Below are positions 44,895 through 54,976 of a stretch of 64,000 nucleotides of DNA, piece by piece (position 1 is the first letter of the stretch; each line of letters opens with the position of its first letter). A model generated the notes under the pieces. The model was not told the DNA's origin and did not search any database. It saw nothing but the letters and a program-made list of their open reading frames with translations. The translations under genes were made by a program, and so were the position numbers. The stretch comes from Pseudomonas sichuanensis (GTDB lineage Bacteria > Pseudomonadota > Gammaproteobacteria > Pseudomonadales > Pseudomonadaceae). The stretch lies in contig NZ_QKVM01000001.1 of NCBI RefSeq assembly GCF_003231305.1, positions 1-64,000 of the forward strand. Reading direction: 5' to 3'.

Positions 44895-46712
44895 ATGATC
44901 GCTTGTCTGCGGCTGTTCACAGCCCTCTGCCTCGCTGCCCTGCTGGCAGCCTGCGCCAGCTCGCCCTCATCCAGCCTGGGCGAACTGCCACGCACCCCGG
45001 ATGCCAGCATCGAACAGCTGCTCGAGAAGGCAGCCACCAGCAAGTCTGCCGAGGATGCAGCCCTGCTGCGACTGAGCGCCGCCGACCTGGCCTACAAGCA
45101 GAAAGACTACCCACGCTCGGCGCGTATCCTTGAGCAGGTCCCGCTGGACTCGCTCAAGCCGGCCCAGCAGGTCTTCGCCAACACGCTGGCGGCGGAACTG
45201 GCCATGTCCCGCAATCAGCCCAAGGCAGCCCTGGCAGCACTTGCCCACCCAAGCCTGCAACGCGTCGGCGAACTGCCGGAACAGCAGCAGGCGCGCACCT
45301 ACCGCGTTCACGCCGCCGCCCTCGAGGCCGACGGCCAGGCCCTGGCCGCCGCACAACAGCGGGTGCTGCTGACGCCACTGCTCAGCGGCCAGGCGGCCAG
45401 TGCCAACAATGACGCCATCTGGGCCCTGGTCGCCTCGCTGCCAGCCGAACAACTGCAAACACCGGCCAGCAACGAAACCCTTGCCGGCTGGACCAGCCTG
45501 GCCCTCGCCGTGAAGCGCGCAGGCACCCTGGAGCAGCAACAGGCCGCGATCGACACCTGGAAAGGCCAACACCCCGACCATCCGGCTGCCAAGCAACTGC
45601 CGGTCGCCCTGGTCAAGCTCAAGGAACTGGCCAGCCAGCCACTGACCAAGATCGCCCTGCTGCTGCCCCAGGAAGGGCCGCTGGCAGGCGTCGCCCGCGC
45701 CCTGCGCGACGGTTTCATGGCCGCACACTTCCAGGCCCAGCAAGGCGGCCAGCCAGCCCCTGCCGTGCAGGTGTTCGACAGCTCGCGCATCACCTCGCTC
45801 GATGACTTCTACCGCCAGGCCCAGGCCGCCGGCGTGCAACTGGTGGTCGGCCCGCTGGAAAAACCGCTGGTGAAAAAGCTCGCGGCCTACCCGCAACTGC
45901 CCATCACCACCCTGGCCCTGAACTACGCCGATGCCGGCCAATCAGCCCCGCCTCAACTGTTCCAGTTCGGCCTTGCAGCCGAGGACGAGGCCCGCGAAGT
46001 CGCCCGCCGCGCCCGTGCCGACGGCAAGGTCCGTGCGGTTGCGCTGGTACCGCGCGGCGAATGGGGTGACCGCGTACTTGCTGCCTTCCGTAAGGACTGG
46101 GAAAGCAATGGCGGCACCCTGCTGGCCGCCGAGCGCATCGCCCAGCCAGTAGCCCTGGCCCAACAGATCGCCGACCTGTTCCAGCTGCGCCAGAGCGAAG
46201 GCCGCGCCAAGAGCCTGCAAAGCACGGTCGGCAGCGACATCGCCGCCCAGCCGTCGCGCCGCCAGGACATCGATTTCATCTTCCTTGCCGCCACCCCGCA
46301 ACAGGCCCAGCAGATCAAGCCGACGCTGAACTTCCAGTACGCCGGCGACGTGCCGGTGTACGCCACGTCCAACCTGTACAGCGCCAGCGGCGACATCAAC
46401 CAGTACAACGACATGAACGGCATCCGCTTCTGCGAAACGCCGTGGCTGCTCGACACCACCAACAGCCTGCGTCAGCAGGTGGTACAGCAGTGGCCGCAAG
46501 CGGCCGGCAGCCTCGGCCGCCTGTACGCCATGGGCGTCGACGCCTACAGCCTGGCGCCACGCCTGAGCCAGCTCAAGGCACTGCCGGACAACCGCGTCGA
46601 AGGCCTGTCTGGCAGCCTCAGCATGAACCCAGCGCAACGCATCGAACGTCAGCTGCCTTGGGCCGAGTTCTCCGGCGGCCAGGTCAAACGCCTGCCGGAC
46701 ACGCCGCGCTGA
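44895..46712 (+). CDS. lpoA: penicillin-binding protein activator LpoA (LppC family)
   Basis: This predicts a 605-residue outer-membrane lipoprotein. The signal peptide ends in the lipobox LAALLAAC (Cys about residue 21). A helical TPR-like N-terminal domain (about 40-230) precedes a periplasmic-binding-protein-like domain (about 250-590: TKIALLLPQEGPLAGVARALRDGF). In E. coli LpoA activates PBP1A; pseudomonads may use a different activator (LpoP) for PBP1b, so the exact partner is inferred. The stop codon shares bases with the yraN ATG (TGATG). Confidence 0.9.
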   Translation: MIACLRLFTALCLAALLAACASSPSSSLGELPRTPDASIEQLLEKAATSKSAEDAALLRLSAADLAYKQKDYPRSARILEQVPLDSLKPAQQVFANTLAAELAMSRNQPKAALAALAHPSLQRVGELPEQQQARTYRVHAAALEADGQALAAAQQRVLLTPLLSGQAASANNDAIWALVASLPAEQLQTPASNETLAGWTSLALAVKRAGTLEQQQAAIDTWKGQHPDHPAAKQLPVALVKLKELASQPLTKIALLLPQEGPLAGVARALRDGFMAAHFQAQQGGQPAPAVQVFDSSRITSLDDFYRQAQAAGVQLVVGPLEKPLVKKLAAYPQLPITTLALNYADAGQSAPPQLFQFGLAAEDEAREVARRARADGKVRAVALVPRGEWGDRVLAAFRKDWESNGGTLLAAERIAQPVALAQQIADLFQLRQSEGRAKSLQSTVGSDIAAQPSRRQDIDFIFLAATPQQAQQIKPTLNFQYAGDVPVYATSNLYSASGDINQYNDMNGIRFCETPWLLDTTNSLRQQVVQQWPQAAGSLGRLYAMGVDAYSLAPRLSQLKALPDNRVEGLSGSLSMNPAQRIERQLPWAEFSGGQVKRLPDTPR

Positions 46713-47083
46713 TGCCCGGCGCATCGCCCAGCCACGCGGGCCAGGCTGCCGAAGACCAGGCCCTCGATTACCTCCGAGGGCAAGGTCTGCAGTTGCTGAC
46801 GCGCAACTGGCGATGCAAGGGCGGCGAGCTCGATCTGGTCATGCTCGATGCCGATACAGTAGTATTCGTCGAAGTCCGCTATCGGCTACACGCGGACTTC
46901 GGCGGCGCGCTCGGCAGTATCGACGGGCGCAAGCAGAAGCGACTGGCGCTGGCCGCCAACTTATTCCTGCACGATGAACCCCGCTGGGCCGCTCAACCCT
47001 GCCGCTTCGACGTTGTCGCCCTGCAGGGCCAAGGCCATGCCGGGCAACCGCTTCTTTGGCTGAAAAACGCCTTCGAGTGCTGA
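46712..47083 (+). CDS. yraN: YraN-family endonuclease-like protein (UPF0102)
   Basis: This predicts a 123-residue protein with a Holliday-junction-resolvase-like fold. The nuclease motif GGELDLVMLDADTVVFVEVRYR (residues about 35-56) contains the E-x-D...E-V-(K/R) catalytic pattern; Arg replaces the usual Lys in VKxR. The function is unproven. The ATG at 46712 overlaps the lpoA stop, giving the normal family N-terminus; longer frames from 46442 lie within lpoA. It is the second gene of the lpoA operon. Confidence 0.88.
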   Translation: MPGASPSHAGQAAEDQALDYLRGQGLQLLTRNWRCKGGELDLVMLDADTVVFVEVRYRLHADFGGALGSIDGRKQKRLALAANLFLHDEPRWAAQPCRFDVVALQGQGHAGQPLLWLKNAFEC

Positions 47084-47159
47084 ACCTGTACCGAATTTTT
47101 CGCTCTATGTTTCGCGGGCGGACCCTGGCGCGCGCCGCGCCGGCCACCGCCCCATTTAA

Positions 47160-48337
<1,178 letters not shown>

Positions 48338-48396
48338 TCCCCCGCGAGGGCGAAACCCGCGCCCTCGCCTTTCAACCCCGATCCAGGAAGTACCCC

Positions 48397-48615
48397 ATGA
48401 AGAAGTACCTGCTGCCCGCCCTGCTGATTGGCACCTTCGCCACCCTGGCCGGCTGCTCTTCGCCGAGCGTGATCACCCTCAACGACGGCCGCGAACTGCA
48501 GACCCTTGACACCCCGCACTTCGATCGCGACTCCGGCTTCTACGAGTTCAAACAGCTCGACGGCAAGCAGAACCGCGTCAACAAGGACCAGGTGCAGAGC
48601 ATCAAGGACCTGTAA
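48397..48615 (+). CDS. YgdI/YgdR-family small lipoprotein
   Basis: This predicts a 72-residue lipoprotein. The signal peptide MKKYLLPALLIGTFATLAGC ends in a lipobox with Cys20. The remaining 52 residues form a small SH3-like beta domain typical of the family (SVITLNDGRELQTLDTPHFD...FYEFKQLDGKQNRVNKDQVQSI). Function unknown. GGAAG precedes the ATG. It ends before a bidirectional terminator shared with sspB. Confidence 0.9.
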   Translation: MKKYLLPALLIGTFATLAGCSSPSVITLNDGRELQTLDTPHFDRDSGFYEFKQLDGKQNRVNKDQVQSIKDL

Positions 48616-48633
48616 GCGCAAACCGTCAGGCAC

Positions 48634-48666
48634 AAAAAAGGCGATCCACAATGGATCGCCTTTTTT
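48634..48666. terminator. bidirectional terminator between the small lipoprotein gene and sspB
   Basis: GGCGATCCA-CAA-TGGATCGCC (48640-48660) forms a perfect 9-bp stem flanked by six A's on the left and six T's on the right. It can end both convergent transcripts. Confidence 0.95.
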
Positions 48667-48667
48667 G

Positions 48668-49099
48668 TTACTTGACCACCTTGAGGCTGGGTCGACCACT
48701 GGGGCGTGGCGGCTGGCTCCCGCCTTCCGGCGGGCCATCGTCATCCGGCTCGACACTGTCATCGTGCAGGTCATCTTCATCATCGAGCGGCGGATCCAGC
48801 TCAAAGACCATGCCTTGACCGTTCTCACGGGCATAAATACCCAGGATCGCGCCGGCCGGCACATAGAGCGAGTGGGACACACCACCGAAGCGCCCCTCGA
48901 AGCTCACCGCATCGTTATCCATGTGCAAGCTACGCACAGCGCTGGGCGAGATATTCAGGACGATCTGGCCATCACTGGCAAAACCCTGAGGCACCTGGAC
49001 TGCCGGGTACTCGGCATTGACCAGCATATGGGGCGTGCAATCGTTGTCGACGATCCACTCGTACAGCGCACGAACCAGATAGGGGCGACTGGAGTTCAT
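48668..49099 (-). CDS. sspB: ClpXP protease specificity-enhancing factor SspB
   Basis: This predicts a 143-residue adaptor that brings ssrA-tagged proteins to ClpXP. The folded substrate-binding domain covers about residues 1-108 (SSRPYLVRALYEWIVDNDCTPHMLV; VLNISPSAVRSL; FGGVSHSLYVPAGAILGIYARENGQGM). A flexible acidic linker (LDDEDDLHDDSVEPDDDGPPEG) leads to the C-terminal ClpX-binding peptide GRPSLKVVK. I chose the ATG at 49099 over the adjacent TTG; it follows sspA by 12 bases. Confidence 0.96.
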   Translation of the reverse strand: MNSSRPYLVRALYEWIVDNDCTPHMLVNAEYPAVQVPQGFASDGQIVLNISPSAVRSLHMDNDAVSFEGRFGGVSHSLYVPAGAILGIYARENGQGMVFELDPPLDDEDDLHDDSVEPDDDGPPEGGSQPPRPSGRPSLKVVK

Positions 49100-49111
49100 C
49101 AACGGTTCCTC

Positions 49112-49735
49112 TTAAACCTTGCGCATTTCACGTTCGGCAGCAGACAGGCTCGCCTGGAAAGGCTCGCGGGCGAACTGTCGCTCCATGTAATCCAGCAACG
49201 GCTTGGCCTGCCGTGGCAATTCAATACCCATCACCGGCAAGCGCCAGAGCATGGGCAATAGACAACAGTCGACGAGGCTTTGCTCCTCGCTCATGAAACA
49301 GGGCATCTCGCCAAATAGCGGCGCTACGCCGGTCAGGCTCTCTCGCAGCTCCTTGCGTGCCTGGGTGCGTGCCGCCTCGCTGCTGCGCGGGTCGAGCACG
49401 GTATCGGCCAGGGCGCACCAGTCACGCTGGATACGGTGCATCAGCAATCGACTGTTGCCACGCGCCACCGGGTATACCGGCATCAGTGGCGGATGAGGAT
49501 AACGCTCGTCGAGATACTCCATCACCACGGTCGACTCATACAGCGCCAGGTCACGATCGACCAGTGTCGGCAGGCTGCCATAAGGATTCACTTCGACCAG
49601 CTTGGGCGGCAGGCGTTTGGCGTCGACGTCGATGATCTGCACGGCGATGCCTTTCTCGGCGAGCACCAGGCGTACCCGATGAGAGTAATGATCAGCGGGG
49701 TCGGAATAGCAGGCTAACCTGTTGGTTGCGCCCAT
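49112..49735 (-). CDS. sspA: stringent starvation protein A
   Basis: This predicts a 207-residue GST-fold protein that binds RNA polymerase and alters transcription in stationary phase and virulence. The N-terminal domain ([25 protein letters not shown]) lacks a catalytic GST residue, and the conserved P-H-x surface region near residues 85-95 ([17 protein letters not shown]) is present, as expected of SspA. The ATG at 49735 has a strong GAGGAGG site. It is co-transcribed with sspB. Confidence 0.96.
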   Translation of the reverse strand: MGATNRLACYSDPADHYSHRVRLVLAEKGIAVQIIDVDAKRLPPKLVEVNPYGSLPTLVDRDLALYESTVVMEYLDERYPHPPLMPVYPVARGNSRLLMHRIQRDWCALADTVLDPRSSEAARTQARKELRESLTGVAPLFGEMPCFMSEEQSLVDCCLLPMLWRLPVMGIELPRQAKPLLDYMERQFAREPFQASLSAAEREMRKV

Positions 49736-49852
49736 GTAGCGCCTCCTCGCACGGGATGCTTGTAAAACTGTAAATGAAAACGCGCCCGGGGCGCCCCAGC
49801 ATTGCTGCCAAGGCGCCCCGGGCGCGTTCAACAACCAGAAACTACTGCGTGA

Positions 49853-50632
49853 TCAGTGCACGTCCTTCCAGTATTCGCGCTTGAGCAAGTAGGCGAACAC
49901 GAAGAAGAAAGCCAGGTACAGCAACACGTAGGTACCGATGCGCTGGCTTTCCAGTTTGACCGGGTTGGCCGAATAGGCCAGGAAGGTCACCAGGTTCTTG
50001 ACCTTCTCGTCGAACTGCTCGGGCGTCAGGGTACCGGATTTCTCCTCGATGGTCAGCTGGTCGCACGCTTCATGGGTCAGCGGGCTGCCGGTCAGCGGGT
50101 CGAACTGCTTCTTGCCGTCGATCACGGTCTGCACCTGCTTGCAGCCGATCACCTGATTACCCTGCAGGCCGACCAGCACGTTGGGCATCCCCACATTGGG
50201 GAAGACCTTGTTGTTCACCCGGTAAGGCCGCGCAGGGTCCTCGTAGAAGCTGCGCAGGTAGGTGTACAGCCAGTCATTGCCACGCACCCGGGCAACCAGG
50301 GTGAGGTCGGGAGGCGCCGCGCCGAACCAGGTCTTGGCATCGTTTGGCTGCATGCCGATCTTCATGTGGTCACCGATCTTGGCACCGGTGAACACCAGGT
50401 TCTCGAGCATCAGCTCGTGCGGGATCCCCAGGTCGTCGGCCACCCGCTCATAGCGCTGGAACTTGGCGCTGTGGCAGCCCATGCAATAGTTGGCGAAGGT
50501 CCGCGCACCGTCCTGCAGGGCAACTTTGTCAGTGAGGTCGACATCGACCTTGTCCAGCTCCAGGCTGTGCTCGGCGGCAAACGAAAGGCCAGGCATCAGT
50601 GCCAGCAAACATACTGCAATCAACTTTTTCAT
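49853..50632 (-). CDS. petC: cytochrome c1 of the bc1 complex
   Basis: This predicts a 259-residue subunit of ubiquinol:cytochrome c oxidoreductase. The signal peptide (MKKLIAVCLLALMPGLSFA) is followed by the heme motif CMGCH (about residues 52-56), the methionine ligand region, and a C-terminal anchor helix (YVLLYLAFFFVFAYLL). It accepts electrons from the Rieske protein. The ATG shares a base with the petB stop (TGATG). Confidence 0.97.
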   Translation of the reverse strand: MKKLIAVCLLALMPGLSFAAEHSLELDKVDVDLTDKVALQDGARTFANYCMGCHSAKFQRYERVADDLGIPHELMLENLVFTGAKIGDHMKIGMQPNDAKTWFGAAPPDLTLVARVRGNDWLYTYLRSFYEDPARPYRVNNKVFPNVGMPNVLVGLQGNQVIGCKQVQTVIDGKKQFDPLTGSPLTHEACDQLTIEEKSGTLTPEQFDEKVKNLVTFLAYSANPVKLESQRIGTYVLLYLAFFFVFAYLLKREYWKDVH

Positions 50633-51843
50633 CAGCCAGTCACCCTTTCCGGAACCGGTTTGGTCTTCTCGAGCCTTGTGTAGAACGGCATCAGCAGGAA
50701 GTAGGCGAAGTACAGCACCGTACACACCTGCGACAGCAAGGTACGCCCCGGGGTCGGTGCCAGTACGCCCAGCACACCGAGGATGACGAAGGCCACGCAG
50801 AACACCAGCAGCCAGACCTTGCTCAGCCAACCCTTGTAGCGCATGGAGCGCACCGGGCTGCGGTCAAGCCAGGGCAACACGAACAGCACAGCGATCGCGG
50901 CGCCCATGGCGATCACCCCGAACAGCTTGTCGGGCACCGCACGCAAGATCGCGTAAAACGGCGTGAAGTACCACACCGGGGCGATATGCTCAGGGGTCTT
51001 GAACGCGTTTGCCTGCTCGAAGTTCGGTTTCTCCAGGAAGTACCCACCCATTTCCGGGAAGAAGAACACCACAGCGCAGAACACGAAGAGGAACACCACC
51101 ACGCCGACGATATCCTTGACGGTGTAGTACGGGTGGAATGGAATGCCGTCCAGCGGGATACCGTTCTCGTCCTTTTTCTTCTTGATGTCCACACCATCAG
51201 GGTTGTTCGAACCCACTTCGTGCAAGGCCAGAATGTGCAGCACGACCAGGCCGAGAATCACGATCGGCAAAGCCACCACATGCAAGGCGAAGAAGCGGTT
51301 CAGGGTGATACCCGAGATCAGGTAGTCGCCACGGATCCACTGGGTCAGGTCACCACCGATCACCGGAATCGCGCCGAACAGCGAAATGATCACCTGGGCG
51401 CCCCAGTACGACATCTGGCCCCATGGCAGCAGGTAGCCCATGAAGGCCTCGGCCATCAGCGCCAGGTAGATCAGCATGCCGAACAGCCAGACCAGCTCGC
51501 GCGGCTTCTGGTAGGAGCCGTAGAGCAGGCCGCGGAACATGTGCAGGTAGACCACGATGAAGAACGCCGAGGCGCCGGTGGAGTGCAGGTAGCGCAGGAT
51601 CCAGCCGTACTCGACGTCACGCATGATGTACTCGACCGAGGCGAAGGCCTCTTCCGCCGAGGGGGTGAAACTCATGGTAAGCCACACGCCGGTAACGATC
51701 TGATTGACCAGCACCAGCAGCGCCAGCGAGCCGAAGAAGTACAGGAAGTTGAAGTTCTTGGGCGCGTAATACTTGCTCAGATGGTCTTCCCACATCTTCG
51801 TGGCGGGGAAGCGCGCATCGATCCACTCCATGAACTTGCTCAT
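50632..51843 (-). CDS. petB: cytochrome b of the bc1 complex
   Basis: This predicts a 403-residue eight-helix protein holding two b hemes. Heme-ligand histidines lie in the helix segments GASAFFIVVYLHMFRGLLYGSY and FFALHVVALPIVILGLVVLHILALHEVG; the Qo-site motif is PVWYFTPFYAILR with PEHIAP (PEWY-like region) before it. The ATG at 51843 overlaps the petA stop; the ATG at 51846 is an equal alternative. Confidence 0.97.
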   Translation of the reverse strand: MSKFMEWIDARFPATKMWEDHLSKYYAPKNFNFLYFFGSLALLVLVNQIVTGVWLTMSFTPSAEEAFASVEYIMRDVEYGWILRYLHSTGASAFFIVVYLHMFRGLLYGSYQKPRELVWLFGMLIYLALMAEAFMGYLLPWGQMSYWGAQVIISLFGAIPVIGGDLTQWIRGDYLISGITLNRFFALHVVALPIVILGLVVLHILALHEVGSNNPDGVDIKKKKDENGIPLDGIPFHPYYTVKDIVGVVVFLFVFCAVVFFFPEMGGYFLEKPNFEQANAFKTPEHIAPVWYFTPFYAILRAVPDKLFGVIAMGAAIAVLFVLPWLDRSPVRSMRYKGWLSKVWLLVFCVAFVILGVLGVLAPTPGRTLLSQVCTVLYFAYFLLMPFYTRLEKTKPVPERVTG

Positions 51844-52436
51844 CATGCTTTCTCCTGATCGATGCCGATGACGACAAGGTCGTCCGACTCGTACGAGTGC
51901 GGTGGCACTGGCAGGTTCAGAGGTGCTGGCTGGGATTTGTAGACACGACCCGCCAGGTCATAGTGCGAACCGTGGCAAGGGCAGAAATAGCCACCGACCC
52001 ACTTCGGCCCAAGGTCGGCCGGAGCGACTTCGGGACGGAACGTCGGCGAGCACCCCAGGTGGGTGCACAAGCCGACCAGAATGAGGATTTCAGGTTTGAT
52101 CGAGCGATTCTGCGGATCGACGTAGGTGGGCTGCACCGACGCCTTGGATTCAGGATCGGACAGCTCGGCGGTGAGCTTTTTCAAGTTGCCGAGGATTTCG
52201 TCCGTTCGGCGCACGATGAAGACCGGCTGACCACGCCATTCAGCCACCATTTGCTGGCCTGGCTCGACCTTGGCGATATTGACCTTCACCGGTGCCCCTG
52301 CGGCTTTCGCCTTGGCACTGGGAAACCATGACCCCACGAACGGTACCGCAGCCCCCACTGCCCCCGCTGCCCCGACCACGGATGTCGCGGCTACGAGGAA
52401 GCGGCGCCGGCCTGCGTTGACGCCGTCATTGCTCAT
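51843..52436 (-). CDS. petA: Rieske iron-sulfur subunit of the bc1 complex
   Basis: This predicts a 197-residue protein with an N-terminal twin-arginine-type anchor (NAGRRRFLVAATSVVGAAGAVGAA). The 2Fe-2S ligands are in CTHLGC and CPCHGSHYD (about residues 122-160). It moves electrons from ubiquinol at cytochrome b to cytochrome c1. It is the first gene of petABC; the leader contains a promoter candidate and a palindrome, listed separately. Confidence 0.97.
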   Translation of the reverse strand: MSNDGVNAGRRRFLVAATSVVGAAGAVGAAVPFVGSWFPSAKAKAAGAPVKVNIAKVEPGQQMVAEWRGQPVFIVRRTDEILGNLKKLTAELSDPESKASVQPTYVDPQNRSIKPEILILVGLCTHLGCSPTFRPEVAPADLGPKWVGGYFCPCHGSHYDLAGRVYKSQPAPLNLPVPPHSYESDDLVVIGIDQEKA

Positions 52437-52462
52437 TCAGTCCTCTCCCATCAGCTTGCTTG

Positions 52463-52478
52463 GCCTGTTTGAACAGGC
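52463..52478. promoter_or_regulatory. palindrome in the petABC leader
   Basis: GCCTGTT-TG-AACAGGC is a perfect 7-bp-armed inverted repeat 27 bases upstream of the petA ATG, downstream of the likely promoter. It could be an operator or a small mRNA hairpin just before the ribosome-binding site (GGGAGAGG). The regulator, if any, is unknown. Confidence 0.5.
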
Positions 52479-52518
52479 ATCTACTTAGGTACGTCTGTGG
52501 CACTAAAAATTGGCCGCC

Positions 52519-52548
52519 ATGGTAAGAAACAAATCCACACACTGACAA
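52519..52548 (-). promoter_or_regulatory. candidate petABC promoter
   Basis: On the minus strand TTGTCA (52548-52543), an 18-base spacer and TACCAT (52524-52519) form a plausible sigma-70 promoter with a leader of about 75 bases. It lies between the rpsI terminator and petA. Confidence 0.5.
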
Positions 52549-52644
52549 GGTGATTACCCGTTCGTGGGCTACAACCCTCGCTTTGCTTGATCTGCGTCTA
52601 TACGACAAGTGCCCACCGACTGCTGACAGGTTAGTTCAAGCCAT

Positions 52645-52675
52645 AAAAAAAGCCCGGTTCCAAAGGAACCGGGCT
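52645..52675 (-). terminator. intrinsic terminator after rpsI
   Basis: On the minus strand AGCCCGGTTCC and its complement form an 11-bp stem with a 3-base loop, followed by seven T's. It lies about 20 bases after the rpsI stop and separates the ribosomal operon from petABC. Confidence 0.96.
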
Positions 52676-52696
52676 TCTTCGACTGCCGAAGCGAAA

Positions 52697-53089
52697 TTAA
52701 CGCTTGGAGTACTGAGGACGCTTACGCGCTTTACGCAGACCCACTTTCTTACGCTCGACTTCACGAGCGTCGCGGGTGACGTAGCCAGCACGACGCAGAG
52801 CGCCACGCAGGGTTTCGTCGTATTCCATCAGGGCACGGGTGATACCGTGGCGGATCGCACCGGCCTGACCGCTGACACCACCACCGGAAACGGTGACGTA
52901 GATGTCGAACTTCTCAACGGTCTCGGTCAGTTCCAGCGGCTGGCGAACAACCATGCGAGCGGTTTCGCGGCCGAAGAACACGTCCAGGGAACAGTTGTTG
53001 ATGGAGATGTTACCGGTACCAGGACGCAGGAAAACGCGAGCGGTTGCGGTCTTGCGACGGCCAGTGCCGTAGTTTTGAGTCGCCGACAT
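52697..53089 (-). CDS. rpsI: 30S ribosomal protein S9
   Basis: This predicts the 130-residue S9 protein of the small subunit head. The N-terminus [23 protein letters not shown] and the basic C-terminal tail [16 protein letters not shown], which reaches the P-site tRNA, are canonical. It follows rplM by 14 bases in the conserved pair. Confidence 0.99.
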   Translation of the reverse strand: MSATQNYGTGRRKTATARVFLRPGTGNISINNCSLDVFFGRETARMVVRQPLELTETVEKFDIYVTVSGGGVSGQAGAIRHGITRALMEYDETLRGALRRAGYVTRDAREVERKKVGLRKARKRPQYSKR

Positions 53090-53103
53090 AATGAACTATC
53101 CCG

Positions 53104-53532
53104 TTAGATCTTCAGTTCTTGAGGCTGCTGAGCAGTGTGAGGGTGAGCAGCACCCGCGTACACTTTCAGCTTGCGGTACATGTCGCGACCCAGCGGGTTC
53201 TTCGGCAGCATGCCTTTGACCGCGGTTTCGATGACACGCTCAGGGGCCTTGGCGATCAACTTCTCGAAGTTGATTTCCTTGATACCGCCCGGGAAGCCGG
53301 AGTGGGAGTAGTACATCTTGTCGGAAGACTTGGCACCAGTCACACGAACCTGCTCGGCGTTGATGACGACGATGTAGTCGCCGGTGTCAACGTGAGGGGT
53401 GTATTCTGGCTTGTGCTTGCCACGCAGGCGGCTAGCGATTTCGGTAGCCAGACGACCCAGGGTCTGACCAGCGGCGTCGACTACGAACCACTCGCGCTTT
53501 ACTGTTTCCGGTTTAGCAGTAAAAGTTTTCAT
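53104..53532 (-). CDS. rplM: 50S ribosomal protein L13
   Basis: This predicts the 142-residue L13 protein, an early assembly protein of the large subunit. Conserved segments include [55 protein letters not shown] and the [20 protein letters not shown] motif. It is the first gene of rplM-rpsI, behind a good promoter at 53576-53604. Confidence 0.99.
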   Translation of the reverse strand: MKTFTAKPETVKREWFVVDAAGQTLGRLATEIASRLRGKHKPEYTPHVDTGDYIVVINAEQVRVTGAKSSDKMYYSHSGFPGGIKEINFEKLIAKAPERVIETAVKGMLPKNPLGRDMYRKLKVYAGAAHPHTAQQPQELKI

Positions 53533-53575
53533 TCTCTAAAGCCTCAGAGGCCGCCCAGCGAAAAATAGACGGCGA

Positions 53576-53604
53576 ATCTTACTGGATAGTGCACGGCTTG
53601 CCAA
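53576..53604 (-). promoter_or_regulatory. rplM-rpsI promoter
   Basis: On the minus strand TTGGCA (53604-53599), a 17-base spacer and TAAGAT (53581-53576) each match consensus in five of six positions. The start point would be near 53569, giving a leader of about 37 bases; GC-rich bases follow the -10, as is common for growth-rate-controlled ribosomal promoters. Confidence 0.75.
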
Positions 53605-53732
53605 GGGCAAACGCGCAGCCGAACGCTGACGCTTTTGGGGGCTCGGGTCGGGCACGCCAATGTTCGACAAAGGTTCTTCAGTCGTGGTGGTGCATCACTT
53701 CCGCCACGCGAAGAGCTGCAGAATTATCCAGA

Positions 53733-53761
53733 TTGCGCGAAAAATTTCAACCTGCTTTTAT
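53733..53761 (+). promoter_or_regulatory. candidate promoter of the aldo-keto reductase gene
   Basis: TTGCGC (53733-53738), a 17-base spacer and TTTTAT (53756-53761) precede the ATG at 53790 by about 20 bases after the expected start point. Both boxes match four of six positions. Confidence 0.35.
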
Positions 53762-53789
53762 GGGCTTCTTTGTCTGGAGCGTCTTTTCG

Positions 53790-54830
53790 ATGGAATACCG
53801 CAAGCTCGGTCGTACCGACCTCAACGTCAGTGCCCTCTGCCTGGGCACCATGACCTGGGGCGAGCAGAACACCCAGGATGACGCCTTCGCCCAGATCAAG
53901 CTGGCCAAGGCCGCCGGCATCAATTTCATCGACACCGCCGAGATGTACCCGGTGCCACCGCGCCCGGAGACCTATGCCGCCACCGAACGCATCATCGGCA
54001 ACTGGTTCGCAAAAAATGGCGACCGCGACGACTGGCTGCTGGCCAGCAAGGTCGCCGGCCCCGGCAACGGCATCAGCCACATCCGCGACGGCCAGCTCAA
54101 GCACAACCGCCAGCACATCGTTGCCGCACTCGATGCAAGCCTGGCGCGCCTGCAAACCGACCGCATCGACCTGTACCAACTGCACTGGCCCGAACGCAGC
54201 ACCAACTTCTTCGGCAAGCTGGGCTACCAGCACCTGCCCAACGACATGTTCACGCCGCTCGAAGAAACCCTCGAAGTGCTCGACGAGCAGGTGAGCGCCG
54301 GCAAAATCCGCCATATCGGCCTGTCCAACGAAACCCCGTGGGGCACCATGAAGTTCCTGCAGCTGGCCGAGGCCCGCGGCTGGCCGCGAGCGGTGTCGAT
54401 CCAGAACCCCTACAACCTGCTCAATCGCAGCTTCGAGGTGGGCCTGGCGGAAGTGGCGATCCGCGAACAGTGCGGTCTGCTGGCCTACTCGCCGCTGGCC
54501 TTCGGCATGCTCTCGGGCAAGTACGAAAACGGCGCCCGCCCGGAAAACGCCCGGCTGACCCTGTTCAGCCGCTTCGCTCGTTACTCCAATCCGCAGACCG
54601 TGGCAGCTTGCAGCCGCTATGTGCAGTTGGCCCGCGACCATGGCCTGGACCCGGCGCAGATGGCCCTGGCGTTCGTCACCCGGCAACCCTTCGTGACCAG
54701 CAATATCATCGGTGCGACCACCCTCGAGCAGTTGCAGAGCAACATTGATAGCCAGGGCCTGAACCTGAGCGATGAACTGCTGGCGGCGATCGAGGCAATC
54801 CATCAGGAGCAGCCGAATCCAGCGCCTTGA
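53790..54830 (+). CDS. NADP(H)-dependent aldo-keto reductase (Tas family)
   Basis: This predicts a 346-residue TIM-barrel oxidoreductase. The catalytic Asp and Tyr lie in NFIDTAEMYPVPPRPETY (about residues 48-65), Lys in LLASKVAGPG, and His in LYQLHWPER. The NADPH-binding C-terminal region reads SNIIGATTLEQLQSNI. It is most like E. coli Tas; the natural substrate is unknown. The start at 53790 (MEYRKLGRTDLNVSALCLGTMTWG) has GGAG eleven bases upstream; the long N-terminal extension from 53589 overlaps the rplM promoter and is rejected. Confidence 0.92.
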   Translation: MEYRKLGRTDLNVSALCLGTMTWGEQNTQDDAFAQIKLAKAAGINFIDTAEMYPVPPRPETYAATERIIGNWFAKNGDRDDWLLASKVAGPGNGISHIRDGQLKHNRQHIVAALDASLARLQTDRIDLYQLHWPERSTNFFGKLGYQHLPNDMFTPLEETLEVLDEQVSAGKIRHIGLSNETPWGTMKFLQLAEARGWPRAVSIQNPYNLLNRSFEVGLAEVAIREQCGLLAYSPLAFGMLSGKYENGARPENARLTLFSRFARYSNPQTVAACSRYVQLARDHGLDPAQMALAFVTRQPFVTSNIIGATTLEQLQSNIDSQGLNLSDELLAAIEAIHQEQPNPAP

Positions 54831-54838
54831 TCAGCCCC

Positions 54839-54900
54839 CCATCGCGCACGACAACACCCGTGGGAGCGGCGGTGCGCCGATGCGACTTGCCCCGCGATGG
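54839..54900. repeat. decayed REP doublet
   Basis: The right arm (54860-54900: GTGGGAGCGGCGGTGCGCC... ending CTTGCCCCGCGATGG) is a recognisable REP with the same variant middle as the copy after ampG. The left arm is reduced to CCATCGCGCACG. It lies after the aldo-keto reductase gene. Confidence 0.7.
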
Positions 54901-54976
54901 GGAATGCGGGGTAGACACAATCGCCAAAAAATAAGACGATCCAGCCGGTGATTGACCACTCTACCCTATAAGAACA

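Noticed and set aside
52463..52478. petABC leader palindrome considered as a LexA box
   Set aside because: The Pseudomonas LexA site is CTGT-N8-ACAG; here the spacing is four bases.
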